This document shows positions 1 through 11,510 of a DNA stretch of 64,000 bases, one piece after another. This DNA is from Eumeta japonica (lineage: Eukaryota > Arthropoda > Insecta > Lepidoptera > Psychidae), in assembly GCA_005406025.1 (NCBI GenBank), contig BGZK01000223.1, positions 496,001 through 560,000 of the forward strand. The letters are read 5' to 3'. How positions within the stretch are numbered: position 1 is the stretch's first letter; each line of letters opens with the position of its first letter. Under the pieces are notes generated by a model, which was not told the DNA's origin, did not search any database, and worked only from the letters and a program-made list of their open reading frames with translations. Position numbers and translations under genes: made by a program.

Positions 1-3000
1 CGCGAATAATCTGGCTTAGGGCCAGGACGGCTGGTGAAATGTCTTAAATTATTGCGACATTTTGGAAGCTACGTTTATTTATTAGAGAGGTCAGGGCGAC
101 GCATGCAATAATGAAAAACAAAACAATTTGTTTCGAACCGGTGATTGCTTATCGGTGCGTGTTTTGATCTTCATGTAAATGCTAATAATTATATATATAC
201 ACACATTAGAATATATTATAACATCTTTATGCTCCTAGCCCCTATACAAATTTTTGTTTCAATAATGTACTTTATCACGTATGTGCCTTCAAATAGTTAA
301 TTAATCTATAAATGCAATAACTATCGACAAACGTATACGAAACACAATATCTGAGTGCCTACAAGCTGACTTAATTCAGCGCTCATATTATTCTACGATA
401 ATTTTAAAACTTTTCGTTAAAAAACTTAGTTAAATAACTGATCTTACGCATGTAAAAATTGTCTTGAGAGGTCGTCCAGTTTAATATTGAAATCGCATAT
501 TGTTGTTGTGTAATAACGTAGCAATTGACACTTTTTCATTACAGAAACAAATGTTTTTTGGAAAATTACATTAACAATGGACAATATAAAAAAATTGTTA
601 CCATTACAGATGATCTCATAATATAGACACATAGCATTTCACAATTTTTTAATATATTTCTCACTTCTTTTTTTTAATTTACATAAAATAATATAAATTA
701 TTCGATTTCCATTTATTGTAACACTCACAGAGCAAAATTTACATTTTTTCAATTTATATGAATAAAGGCATTCATATTCATTGAAAAAAATTACTCTTCA
801 ATTTTTTTAAATAAGAAAAACCTTCGAATAGAATGCTAAACAAAGAAAAATATGTATTACAAGGCTTACACAAAAAATCTAACATACCTCTAATACAAGA
901 AGTATCGGAACAATCAATCGCCGAACTTCCAATGGGCAAACTAAATATCACCGTCATAGGTGGCAGTCGTAACGCGACTGACGGTGCACGCGAAACGTCG
1001 GCGGCTTCGACGACACGTTACATATACGCATTGTAGTCGCATACAGTCCAGAGTTCGATGCTGACGTCGCACTTTGAACACGTAAATTGGCCTAAATGAG
1101 CGCGACATGAAGCCGGACTCTTTTAGTTGTCTCTATTTATAACGTACGTGGAAAAATACGATGGCACCGCTGTGAATTATTTTATTTTTTATATAGGATT
1201 TTGAAAGGGCAATAAAACATGCGAGTCACCAGAGTATTTTTTTTTATTAGCAATAAAAAATGATTATATGCATTAATAAAATTAAAAAAAAATAACGACT
1301 AAAAATTAACTATATATCTAATGGGTCACCTGATCTTGTCCAAATCCAAACCGAAAACGCCGTTGATTTTTTTTTATTGGAAAATAATTTTAGTTTAAAC
1401 ACTTCTTCATAGCCATTATTTAGATTATTATTTCAACCCTAAAATCTAAACTTATTATACGTAACGAAGAAAACTAAAAAATCTTGATTACGAAATGCGA
1501 AAAAAAATTCAAATATTTTTATTCCGTTAAAATTGAGTTCGCCTCTTAGCGCTGATTTCACTATACAAAATCAGTTTGTCAATCGCAGCAATCGCCCATC
1601 AGCTCATATCTCTAATCTATGAATGATATGCATGGTGGGCTCACGGGCGTACACTCTTGACGGGCTGTTAAATATTTAACGGTGCACGGTGAAATCCTTG
1701 ACTCTAAATTTCATTATCAGCTTGTGAGGCGACGGAAATCGATCCATCTGGTGTTCATACATTTTGCGTTGCATTTAGTGATTTGTTATAAGGCTAGATC
1801 ATTTTTGTTCGTCAATATCATATTGTTTTGAGGCACTTGAAAATATATCTATATGTATGACAACTTTACTTATCTATACTTCGTTATATCTCTACTTCGT
1901 AGGTGTATTCGAGCGTAGTCTAAATCAAAAGTGATATTCAATGTATAATACTCACTTAATCATTTCTTCGAACTTTACACCTCAGTGTTATTATAAGAGT
2001 AAGCATTAAACATATTTCACCTTTGATTTAGAAGCAAGTCCGAGACAAATGTAAGTCGTAACATACGATAATGTGGTATAACGATAAAATATCATTGCGC
2101 CTTAAATGACAAAGGAGAGTGAGTAGTTTCAACAACCAAATCAACGCGTTTCGTGAATTAATTTTCTTGGTCGTATCGAACTCTTGCCTGACCTAGACGA
2201 TAATGTAAGTAGGTGATCACACTTGTAATGACCCATTCCCAATATGACTTTTTAGATTATAATGTGATATACAGACTTGAGCAAATCGCTATGCCTCATA
2301 ATAAGACTGTTGGAGTTCTTTTAAGAAGGAATGAAAAGTTATGTTGAAGATTCTATTTAAACAAAAATACATTATATTCATTTTAATCCATGAATTATTT
2401 TGAATTAAATTGGCCTAGTCTTCAGAAGTGTATTATACATTCTCAGTCAGCGCTGAAAATTATTTAAATTCATTCGGAGAGGGTTTTCGATCAACCCGGT
2501 CTATTTAAATTGTAGACTTCGAATACGTAATTAACTATTTCGTGGAATAATTTCCTTGGAGATAAATAATATACTTCTCTGTTTTTAGTTACTTTTGTAT
2601 AATTCATAAACATTGCGAATAGCACGTGGTATAGAAGACGCCGAATCAAAATCACAAATACGTAACTTTTATAGAATCGTTTGTTAGCTGTTTCTGTAAT
2701 CGAGCTTTAAGTCATGGTTTTTTTCATGGATATTAATTTATTTTTTTAAATTAAAAGGATACTTTCAAAATTCACGTCAATCACACCTATGATTCCCGAT
2801 CTTTATGAAAATTGCTAAAGCGAAAATATGCCCAATTCACCAGAGACACAGCGAAGACGATAAAATGTGTTCATAATTCATTTTAATTAAATTTATCATA
2901 CTCGAACTTATATTATATATTGAATCAGCCGTTTCATTTTATATCCAATCCAATGACTTTTTTTTGTGTCCACTCAAAAATTTCAATTCTCAAATTCAAA

Positions 3001-3287
3001 TCCATGAGATATTTTCTAACCCCATGAAGTGATAGTATTAAGCCATATAAATTTCCTCACTGCCACAGCGCATTTAGAACGTGATATACACATAAATTAG
3101 TAAATTCTGTCGGAACTTTTACTACAGGTAGGCTTCATCAAGGTTCTTTACTTCGAGCGTTGAAGCAATAGATACTGACGCTAATGGTTCCATCAGCAGG
3201 TGAGCCAGAAAAACATTCTATGCCTCAATCGACCGGGAATACTCGCGTATACACGCGATATTTCACGCTTTAGCTTTATCCTTATGG
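1..3287. other. AT-rich stretch, no gene recognised
   Basis: No coding region, RNA gene or repeat family was recognised here. The main compositional feature is a CpG-richer patch at about 950-1140, followed by a TATTTATA-like string near 1133. It could be a promoter or a repeat remnant. The 67-codon open frame at 833-1036 overlaps this patch but has no recognisable domain. The rest is low-complexity AT-rich sequence, intergenic or intronic. Confidence 0.5.
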
Positions 3288-3650
3288 GTTACCATCAGCG
3301 CCGGCCCCAGCTTTAATCAGGGCGGAGCGGGATTGTTTTTCGGCGCTCTCGAATCAGGTCTCTAATTTTCTAAAAATTCTAATTCGACTCCATGATAAGT
3401 AAATAATATTTGCTAATTTTTCAAAATAAGCTTTTATCACAAACATCAACACATATTAAGCTTAAATTAAATTAAGTAACTCGAAGTATCGTAATACTGT
3501 TCTACGTCTTTCCGGCAACAGCAACACCGGAATTTAATTTTTTTGCTGAAAATTGTCTTTTGCATTCGGTTTTTCAACCCCCCCTAAATTACATTGTGCC
3601 TAAAGCAACCGCTCCGCTCGCTCTAACGCTAGGCCGGCGCCGGTTACGAG
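3288..3650. mobile_element. Short hAT-like non-autonomous element
   Basis: The segment 3296-3642 (347 bp) begins CAGCGCCGGCC and ends with the near-complement GGCCGGCGCCG, so it has GC-rich terminal inverted repeats of about 11 bp in AT-rich surroundings. The adjacent 8-mers are GTTACCAT (3288-3295) and GTTACGAG (3643-3650), which share GTTAC and could be a decayed 8-bp duplication as made by hAT transposases. No transposase sequence lies inside. The inverted repeat is seen directly. The hAT assignment is inference from the CAG start and the 8-bp spacing, and is less secure than for the hAT elements at 18 kb and 32 kb. Confidence 0.5.
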
Positions 3651-5455
3651 TTACATAATAAACTGGAATCGTATAAAAAAAAGTAGGTTAGATATATAAG
3701 TAAATAACTTATTTCTACTGTCCTGTTATGTGGTGTCACAAGCCCTATCAAGGGAGAGTTGTAATCAGGGACAAAGGAACAGGAATATTGAAATAACTTG
3801 TAAGAAGCATGAAGAGCCACGGGACTAGATTAATCGGTGTCTCGCGGCGCTTCTGCGATTCGGCCCATATGACCTAGATGTCGGAGGGGCCATGGGAGGT
3901 GGTGGGTTTGTCCTTGCATGCTTCAAGGGAGTCTTGCGTCCATCGAAACCGCGAAATACGATCTCGTGTTCCCAACCAACAAGCAGTGAAAGGCGAGCCT
4001 CGTCGATTTCCAGCGATTTCGCACGAATCGAGTTCGCTTTATGGTCTACAATAACACTTTATCGTAAGAGTGATAGTTTGTGAGATTGTTTTTTTGTTTG
4101 CTATAAACAAACTCTTTAAACTTGAACGAAACTACTTTTTTTCTTAAAATGTAACGCCTACATTTAATACGCCGTATTATTTTTCTAATCATGAAGGGAC
4201 AGACTAAATACGTGATTAAAGATCGTACCTAAGTGTTGCATTTTCAACTTATTTCTTCATCGATTATGACATAACAGGATTGCTTCGAATTGTAGAGAGC
4301 GAAATTTATGTTTATATACGATTCTAATTGATCATATTTTTAGGCAGGTGTGAACTCTAATAACCTCTCTCTCTTTCTCTCTGGCTATTTGTTTAGGTTC
4401 AACTTCTGTCTTCAACTTCGTCTGCGTGTGTAGACTTAATATTCAAGTGTGGAGAAACGCATAAACAATTATTTCGTTTATAAAGAAGGTTTCATCCAGA
4501 TATTAGTGAATGTTTATATTCATACACTAAAGTGGCACTTTGTATTATTATGGTATTTCCATTATATTATTTCGGCATTCAATTTACTAGATACCTAATC
4601 GATGTGACAATTCAATTTTCTATGGATTTGAATTAAGGTCTGATTGTTAGTTAATCATAATATTTCGCAACTTTTGTAATTAAAGAAGCATTAGGTACTA
4701 ATCAATCAATTACATGATGCGGAGTATTAATTGTACGATTGTACCAAAAAGACATGAGAATAATTCAAAGAAACGACGCTGCTTTTGAAAAAATTATCAA
4801 TTCTTCATTATTTGCTTCTTTATAATTTATAAGAGGTCAGTAAGCAACTGGCTGTTACAAAAATATTACTTCGTTATCTTTTTTATCGCAAATTATAATA
4901 AAAGTAGTTATGAACATTATTCTAACAAATTAAAAATGACGATATGCAAATACGTAGTTAAATAAGATTATATTATTTAATTAATAAATATAACTAAATC
5001 ATATACCTAATTGTATTTCTTAAAGAGACAGTTATATTCTGTAGCAATTTCATTATCATAAAGCAAATAATAAAATGAGAACAGTATAAAACAAAAACTC
5101 AGGAATTTTGCTACAGGTTTTCCCATGGCTTCACCTGCTCCGGGATCAAATTCCGGGATGGCCGTGTACATGTGTACGGGTACGTATATACATACCCGGC
5201 CCGAGTTTGATATTAATAAATTTCTTTACCAAATGAATTACATACATTACGTCACACGGAAATTTATATATTTTTTTTAATTAGCTTTTGTCGAGCGCGT
5301 GTAAATACGCAGTACGGCCGGATGTTTTAATTGGCGTGAAGTTTGACATAACTATAGTTTGATGTGATGCAGAATCATACAGGATACTTTTTTCCTCGAG
5401 GCATAAAAATGAAATAAATATCTTCATTCCCTACAGCGATTGGTCATATCTAAAA
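3651..5455. other. Non-coding stretch with repeat remnants
   Basis: No gene was recognised. A moderately GC-rich patch at about 3800-4080 holds a 63-codon open frame (3892-4083) without recognisable similarity and may be a transposon fragment. At 5115-5215 there is a cluster of small nested palindromes around a GTGTACATGTGTAC core. The rest is AT-rich. Confidence 0.4.
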
Positions 5456-5580
5456 CGAGGATTGGAAACTAGACTGAAAATGAAAAGCGGGACCGAGACT
5501 AGAACCTAGATAGGGAACGGACTTAGAAAAGGCAACAAAGTAGAACCGGAGAACGAAATCAAGATTGAGATTGATTGAGA
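5456..5580 (+). repeat. Purine-rich GGAACCGAGA-type interspersed repeat, copy 1
   Basis: This stretch is built of irregular GGAAC/GGGACCGAGA/GAATCG-like words and is strongly purine-biased on the plus strand. Similar tracts occur at 25891-26024, 29311-29381, 33819-33950, 40215-40272 and 53972-54021, all with the purines on the plus strand. I read them as fragments of one dispersed non-coding family rather than a simple microsatellite, because two copies share an ATACTAGT.TTTTCC block upstream. Confidence 0.5.
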
Positions 5581-6456
5581 TATAAAAAAAATAATAGATT
5601 TATATTGCATCCACAAACTTTTTAATTAGTAAGCAATTATTGTTTTATTTATTGGCTTAAATAACAATTCGTTCAGTTGATCGAGCGTGGCCATATGAAG
5701 GGCAGACGTTTAAACGAACATACTTCTACACCGGTAATACCTACCACGTCTATTTTCTAGAAGGATAGACAGAGCTCACAGGTCTCCCATATGGCACGAC
5801 CTTGCGTCATTGACATTCATCAATCGTTTCATGCAAGTCCGTCGATTTCTAGGATGCCCCACTGCCGAGCCTGCCATCACACTCCTACAATCGATATACA
5901 CCTTTCACCAGTCTACTTTTATTCATCCTGATCTTCTTGTACATCTACATTGCAGGTGCAATATTATAAAAATAGTACTACTACAACTACACCATATTGT
6001 GTCCTCGTTTACCACAAGAAGCAATCCGCATATCCGCATATCCGTTTCCTCTCACTCACACTCATCTGGTGAGAGGATAATTAATTTAAATAATGGCAAC
6101 CGCTACTTTCTAGCCATCTTTTAACATTTATAGGCAACCACACACTATACAGCCCTGCGACAGTTTTCCCCTTAATTTGGGTAGGTATTAGGTACAAAGT
6201 TACGAAAAAATAATAAAAAAATTCCCGTATGTAAATTTTCAGAGAAAATTACTTTTTTCATTTTTCTTAGTATTACCGCGTATTACTAGTGTTAATTTAC
6301 AATTTCCCTGATAACAATGCATGCTAATTTCATTTAAATATTCATCTATCCTAATAAATCATTGTTTGTCGTGGTTAACATCCGTAATACGATTTAAGTG
6401 TATTCACTACTATGGTTGATATTTTTGTGATTTTTGTGTGGTAATGAATAAATATA
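5581..6456. other. Non-coding stretch
   Basis: Nothing could be assigned. A 104-codon open frame at 5810-6124 has no recognisable domain, no plausible splice sites and low-complexity His/Ser/Ile composition. I do not support it as a gene. Confidence 0.4.
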
Positions 6457-7085
6457 ATGGCTTCTCGCAAATGTGTTAATTCTTCAGATAACCTCTTTTA
6501 CATATGTGCATGGCAACAAGTACATAATACTTTATACGTCATGTCATCATCACTGTCTCGAGAGGCTGTAGATGTATCAGATCCTAATGATGAGCATGAC
6601 GAATGTAACGGAACACCTCAACCATTTTCCACGTGTGAATTAAATGATTCGGTGAGAGATCTCAATCTTCCAATACATGCCGCGATATTACTTGGTTCAA
6701 GATTAAAAGAAAAAATATGTTTGGCTCTAGAACAAGTTTTACATTTTTAAGGAAACAAAAAAGTGAAGATTATAAAATTGCACTGAATAATATGCTCAGC
6801 AATTCCCATAAACTGGGTTGCAATATGAATATATAGTTACATTTTCTGCATTTTCATATTGAGTTTTTTACTGAGAAACAATCTTGGTGTCATAAGTGAA
6901 AAACAAGGTAAGTGTTTCCACCAAGATATTAAGGTTATGGAGACCAGATAGCAAGGAAGGTGGGACCCAAATATGATAGCAAACTACTGCTGGATATTGA
7001 AGGAAGATGAACCGGATTGAAAACATAAGAGAAAACATAAGATTGAATAGGAGTTTTGAAGGAAACAAAAGAAGATACCACAAGT
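6457..7085 (+). pseudogene. Decayed copy of a multi-copy CxxC gene family (copy 1)
   Basis: The frame opens with an ATG and a short N-terminus (MASRKCVNSSDN) that resembles the start of a multi-copy invertebrate family of unknown function, remembered but not searched. The copy then skips most of the Cys-rich N-terminal part and resumes at an ELNDSVRDLNLP...LGSRLKEK segment. After a frameshift near 6748, pieces such as FRKQKSEDYK and YCWILKEDEP follow in other frames down to about 7085. The DLNDLV-like word is shared with the second copy at 13807-14362 on the other strand. Internal deletion, stops and frameshifts make this a pseudogene. Whether the family is transposon-derived or cellular is open. 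Confidence 0.5.
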
Positions 7086-8470
7086 CTTTTTGATTTATTT
7101 AATCTCTTTAGCATTATATTCAACTAATACAGTTGGTATTTTAAGTAAAAATTTAATTTAAAATTTTTTGATTTTTGTTTTTTCATGGAAATCTTTAAAA
7201 AACTCTAAAATATGCATTTTATCAATAAAAATAAATCTCGAAGTGCTAGAAAAAAAATTATTTTATTTGACATATCTAGATATTTTAAAAAATAACATAA
7301 TTATTGGACATATGTAACGTACATGTTTTAGTAACATTTACCAATAATATTACCAAATAGTTACATCGATTAGGTTATCATATGATTTAGCGGTCAAAGG
7401 AATTTCTGCATACCACCAGAACCTTCGAAGGCATTCGTGCAATGCTCGAGACGCTGAGCGTTGTATGGCTTCCACAAGAGTAGCGACATTACATTTTTGT
7501 TTCAGCGAGTTGTTGAAAATCCCAACTGAAACCGGTATTGTTATTTTTAGTATGTTATAAAACTTTACGCACAACCAAATATCAATAATGTGCCGTGTTT
7601 CGGAATGAACTTTGCTCTACAATCACATAGTATTCTGAGGTTATTGCAATCGATCAGACTATTGCGTTTCGGACCGCACGCTGTCGTGTGCTGGGACTAT
7701 GCCCGCGTTATTAATAGATAAGGTGACGTTATCGGATGTAATTATCGTGTTATCAGCACTGTTCAACCTCGGTGATAATAAATAATGAATTTCTATATAA
7801 AAAGACTACAATCGGGCCGGATTCAATCCTCTACGAAGCGATGGTCAAGTGAAAAATGTCTCATCATTCTCATGTTCTTCTATTTATCTATCCTTCCGTT
7901 TATCACAAATATACTTTTTACGAATACAATGAAGGATAAGTTGAAATTTAGTATATATAAGTAAAGTTAGGTAACCCGATCGTTTAAACAAACGAATTCT
8001 GATTCTAGGAGCAAATAATAAAATAAAAATTAAAAACTTTTGTCGAGTGCATCACAAGTGACGTATCACATGTGATAGCTCGTTATGAGAAATACAAATA
8101 TATATCTGTATAATCTAAAGTTCATTGTTAAATGATACTAAAGGGAGATAAAAAAATTGAGCATTTCTCTGCTAAAAATTGTGTCATAGAAAAGCTAAGA
8201 AAAGTCGTCAGTAAACGATTTAACGGAGATAAGGATCTACGTTATATTTTTTGGGTGGTACTAATTTTTTTTGGTGTTTGTAATATTGATATTTAATTTT
8301 GAACTTCCAATCCTCGATCGAAACCTATTAGGATCTCAATAATTGTTATATTTTAAATGGGAAATCGACAGCAAATTTCGAGAATTCTTTAGCAGTAGTG
8401 TTCTGTAAAGAAATATCTATCACAAAAAAAATTATCATTTAATGGGGGGTCTACCCCTGTAGACTTATCA
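7086..8470. other. Non-coding stretch
   Basis: No gene was recognised. A 74-codon frame on the minus strand (7350-7574) sits in a slightly GC-richer block (7370-7700) that may be a transposon remnant, but no domain is visible. The remainder is AT-rich. Confidence 0.4.
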
Positions 8471-8850
8471 CGATGCTTTAGACAAGAATCTCTATAGGAC
8501 TGTCCCTGTTTTTCATTACGTTGCGCGAGACTGACAGTCCTATGTATAGATTCTTCTCTAGGGCGTCGTCTTATGCTCGCTGCGAGCTAAGAATTATTCC
8601 CTAGACAAAAATATTTCTATAGGGCTGCTAAGGACTTTTCGCTCATTATATGGGAACGTGGAGATAGCTCTATATAAAGTTTTCTTTAGGGCGTCGTGCT
8701 ATACCCGCTGCGGGCCAAGCATGATGCCCCAGACGAATCTTTGTATAGGGTCGTCCTTTTCGCTTATTATATTGGGCACCACAAGAATAGCACTATAGAG
8801 AGACACTTTTGTAAGGCGTCGCGTTAGACCAGCTGAGGTCGTTTAAGGGT
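8471..8850. repeat. Tandem array of three ~125-bp hairpin-forming units
   Basis: Three degenerate head-to-tail units are recognisable by two landmarks that recur with a 123-128 bp period. AGAC followed by A/T-rich sequence and CTATAGG or GTATAGGG begins at 8480, 8603 and 8731. A GGGCGTCG (last copy AGGCGTCG) word falls at 8561, 8689 and about 8814, each followed by a CGCTGCG-like string. In unit 1 the sequence at 8484-8504 is complementary to 8533-8555 with one small bulge, giving a stem of about 20 bp and a 28-nt loop. Units 2 and 3 keep the same layout with decayed stems. No coding potential. It could be a satellite-like repeat, a fragment of a larger transposon, or a hairpin RNA cluster. 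Confidence 0.65.
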
Positions 8851-10765
8851 CTATGCCTCTGGCAGCCGCCTCTGCGACCAGACCCTAGCTACAGCGTTAT
8901 TCGTGGTACTTACCGAATAGCGACATTATGAATATAAAATAAAATTATAGAAGTATACTCTTTGATATTTCTTTAAGGGGTCAAAGTGGAGGCAGCACAG
9001 TTTATAGTCCTGAAATCTATCTCAATACGTCTTAGATGGATGGTCATTTTTTTCTACAAACTCAAACTTAAAAGTAATAATTTGTTTCAAACAACTTTAT
9101 ACAATATCCGTGTGATATAATGTATATATTTTTTGTATATATGTGATAATACTTATTCGTTATTGCTGAATGTAGTATAAATATATAGAATGTTAGGTAC
9201 ATACTACAGCACTACAACAGAATATAAAGGAAGACTAGAAATAGTAAGTGGGCGGGGCGCGCGTGCCTGGTGTAGGAACAAATAATGAATGGGCACAGAA
9301 CGCGCGCTATACTCAGTAGTATTGTTGTTTACAAAGTGAACAGCTAAGCAAAATAATATTATATTTAAAATACCGTTCTCTGTGATTATAATATGTGTAA
9401 AGTTTTAATTTTAAACTCGTAATATCGTTAAAATTATTTACCGTGTAACTTGGAAACTGTAAAAAGTTTGTTTATTTGTTAAATTGTTCGTTTCATTATA
9501 CGGTGTTAACTTTGAAAGAAAACTTTCAGTTATTTTTTTTTTTACGATTTCTCATTACATACTTTTACTGACAAATTATTTTTATGTTCCAAAGTAATAC
9601 ATTTCACATTTTGTTAAAAAAACTCTAAAAATAATACATACATTACTTAAGAAGTATATATTATTTAGAGGACAGTGATTAATTGAGCAATATTTCAAAA
9701 AAATATATATATATATAAATATACAAATATACACCTACTGCATTCTTATTGTAATAGTTAGTCTTTTAATGTAATTTTAAGATTTGTATAAAAATATATA
9801 AAAAAACAAGAAAATAAATAAGGCGGCTCTATTGGTATAAGAACAGTGTCTTTGCTGTTATGGAAGCGACCGTCTAATGTGACAACGCAAGAATTACGAG
9901 ACCGGTATTGTTTAAGTCTATTTCTTTTAAGTCGGTTTATATCTTAGCTTTTGGTGTCACTTTAAATTAAGAAATACAAAGTACTATATCGAATACTCAT
10001 TATAATGTATGCTTGACCACCTGTCATGTATAAACTAAATTCTGCTTATCAAAAATAAGTAATGCCATCCTATTTCAAAGCTTTTGACGTGTTGACAGAA
10101 TTTTTTGACAGAATACTTCAGTCATAATGGAAGATGTGATAAAACTACACAGAATAAATACAATGAGTGCTAAACACTTTGTTTTAGCACTGTGGATATT
10201 TTTTTTTTGGGATACTTTTGTATCAAGATTGAAAGTTACATTTATATAATGTAATATAAATAAGCAATAAAATTATATTTGTAATGGTACAGAAAATAGC
10301 AACTAATTATTTTTTTATTTTTTTTTTTTATTGTACATTTTGTGAACAAAGATTTGAGGTTATATTTATTTAAAATATTAATTATCACTAAAATTATATT
10401 TTTCATTGACACAAAAGATAGCACATATCGGATACATAGTTAATTTTGTATTAATAATTTTTAATTCACCTATTCTTTATTTTTACAACATTAATCACCC
10501 AGCTCAAGGAACAAGTATTCCTCAAACAATTTTGAAGATTTCACGTTTCTTATGTTGTCAATTTAGTTTAATGTAGTATTATATATACCGAATACATAAC
10601 AATTAATTACTAAGTAATATAGCACGTAATACAACACGTTAAACATTTAGAGCATTATATTAGCCTATTAGTATATAGCAACCTTGGATGATCGATTTCA
10701 TTTTATAAACAATCTCTTTTTTTCCATTTTGATAGCCGTGATATGATAACGCAGCTGCCATAAAA
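8851..10765. other. Non-coding stretch
   Basis: No gene was recognised. A short GC-rich patch at 9245-9320 carries GGCGCGCGTG and GAACGCGCGC words, possibly a promoter or repeat remnant. A short TA microsatellite lies at about 9703-9716. Long T-runs and AT-rich low complexity dominate the rest. Confidence 0.4.
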
Positions 10766-11102
10766 ATGAAACCTAATGCCGCAGTTGATAGAGTGCAGAA
10801 TACGTTACATCACTGCAATCAGCTGACGTCGCTTACAATAGGTAGGTATAACCTGTGTCTCCTACTGAGCGATTGGCATACGACAATTCCATTGCATTCG
10901 ATAGGGTCATTTCATATTATTTTCATTCGCTTAATTACCTATCAAATGCAAAGCAATGTAGTTTCATGATAAACAGATGTACATACACATAACAATGACT
11001 CCTCGCTGTCTTATTAGGTTCACAGTACAATATCACCGTCCGCAATACTCCGCCGGCATTGAACTCGATGCACGCGCCCAATCGTATCCGAGTACGGGAT
11101 AA
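10766..11102 (+). other. Candidate two-exon micro-ORF (speculative)
   Basis: An ATG at 10766 opens a frame that reaches a plausible donor (ATAG|GTAGGT, cut after 10841). A plausible acceptor (TTCACAG|TACAA, exon from 11026) lies 184 bp downstream. Joining them keeps a reading frame of 50 codons ending at TAA 11100-11102. The second exon is also open in another frame, so the phase is not decisive. No homology is recognised. It could equally be chance or part of a longer unassembled gene next to the CpG-rich patch that follows. Confidence 0.15.
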
Positions 11103-11510
11103 TTAGAAACCATCGAATTATTCACGCCCGTAGGCAGGTACATGATAGCCCAACGTTATCCGAGCCCGCGGCGGCGGCCGGCTCGAAGGGAAAACCGTTA
11201 GAGAGAAACGGCGGCATGCGGGACCCTTCGCGAGGGAAAGGGACGCGAGACCGCGCCGACCCCCAAAGCGGACGCCCGCGACGTGCACTGGAGGGGACGC
11301 CTCGGTACGTCCAACTCACATCGCTACCGAGTTGTGACTAATTCGCGAGAACATCTGACGACGCCGAAGAAAGGAGCCAGCCAACATCAACGCCTAATGC
11401 TGTATTGCGTCGTGATAATGCACACCTACAGAATGTAGCGGATGACGTCACCCATTCAAGAGCCCACGCCGCGTCGGTGAAATTTCATTGATCCGCGTTG
11501 TGCTTACGCG
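11030..11510. other. CpG-rich islet
   Basis: This 480-bp patch is much richer in G+C and CpG than its surroundings, with runs such as CGCGGCGGCGGCCGGCTCG. Open frames in it, such as the 65-codon minus-strand frame at 11122-11319, are probably a by-product of the composition. It could be an unmethylated promoter or 5' exon of an unassembled gene, or a GC-rich repeat. Nothing in the sequence decides between these. Confidence 0.4.

Noticed and set aside
5810..6124. 104-codon open frame
   Set aside because: No recognisable domain, His/Ser/Ile-rich, no plausible splice context.
8471..8850. CRISPR-like array
   Set aside because: Units are long, degenerate, hairpin-forming and lack repeat-spacer structure. 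The genome is eukaryotic.
11122..11319. 65-codon minus-strand frame in the CpG islet
   Set aside because: Arg/Pro/Gly-rich translation expected from GC-rich composition, without splice or homology support.
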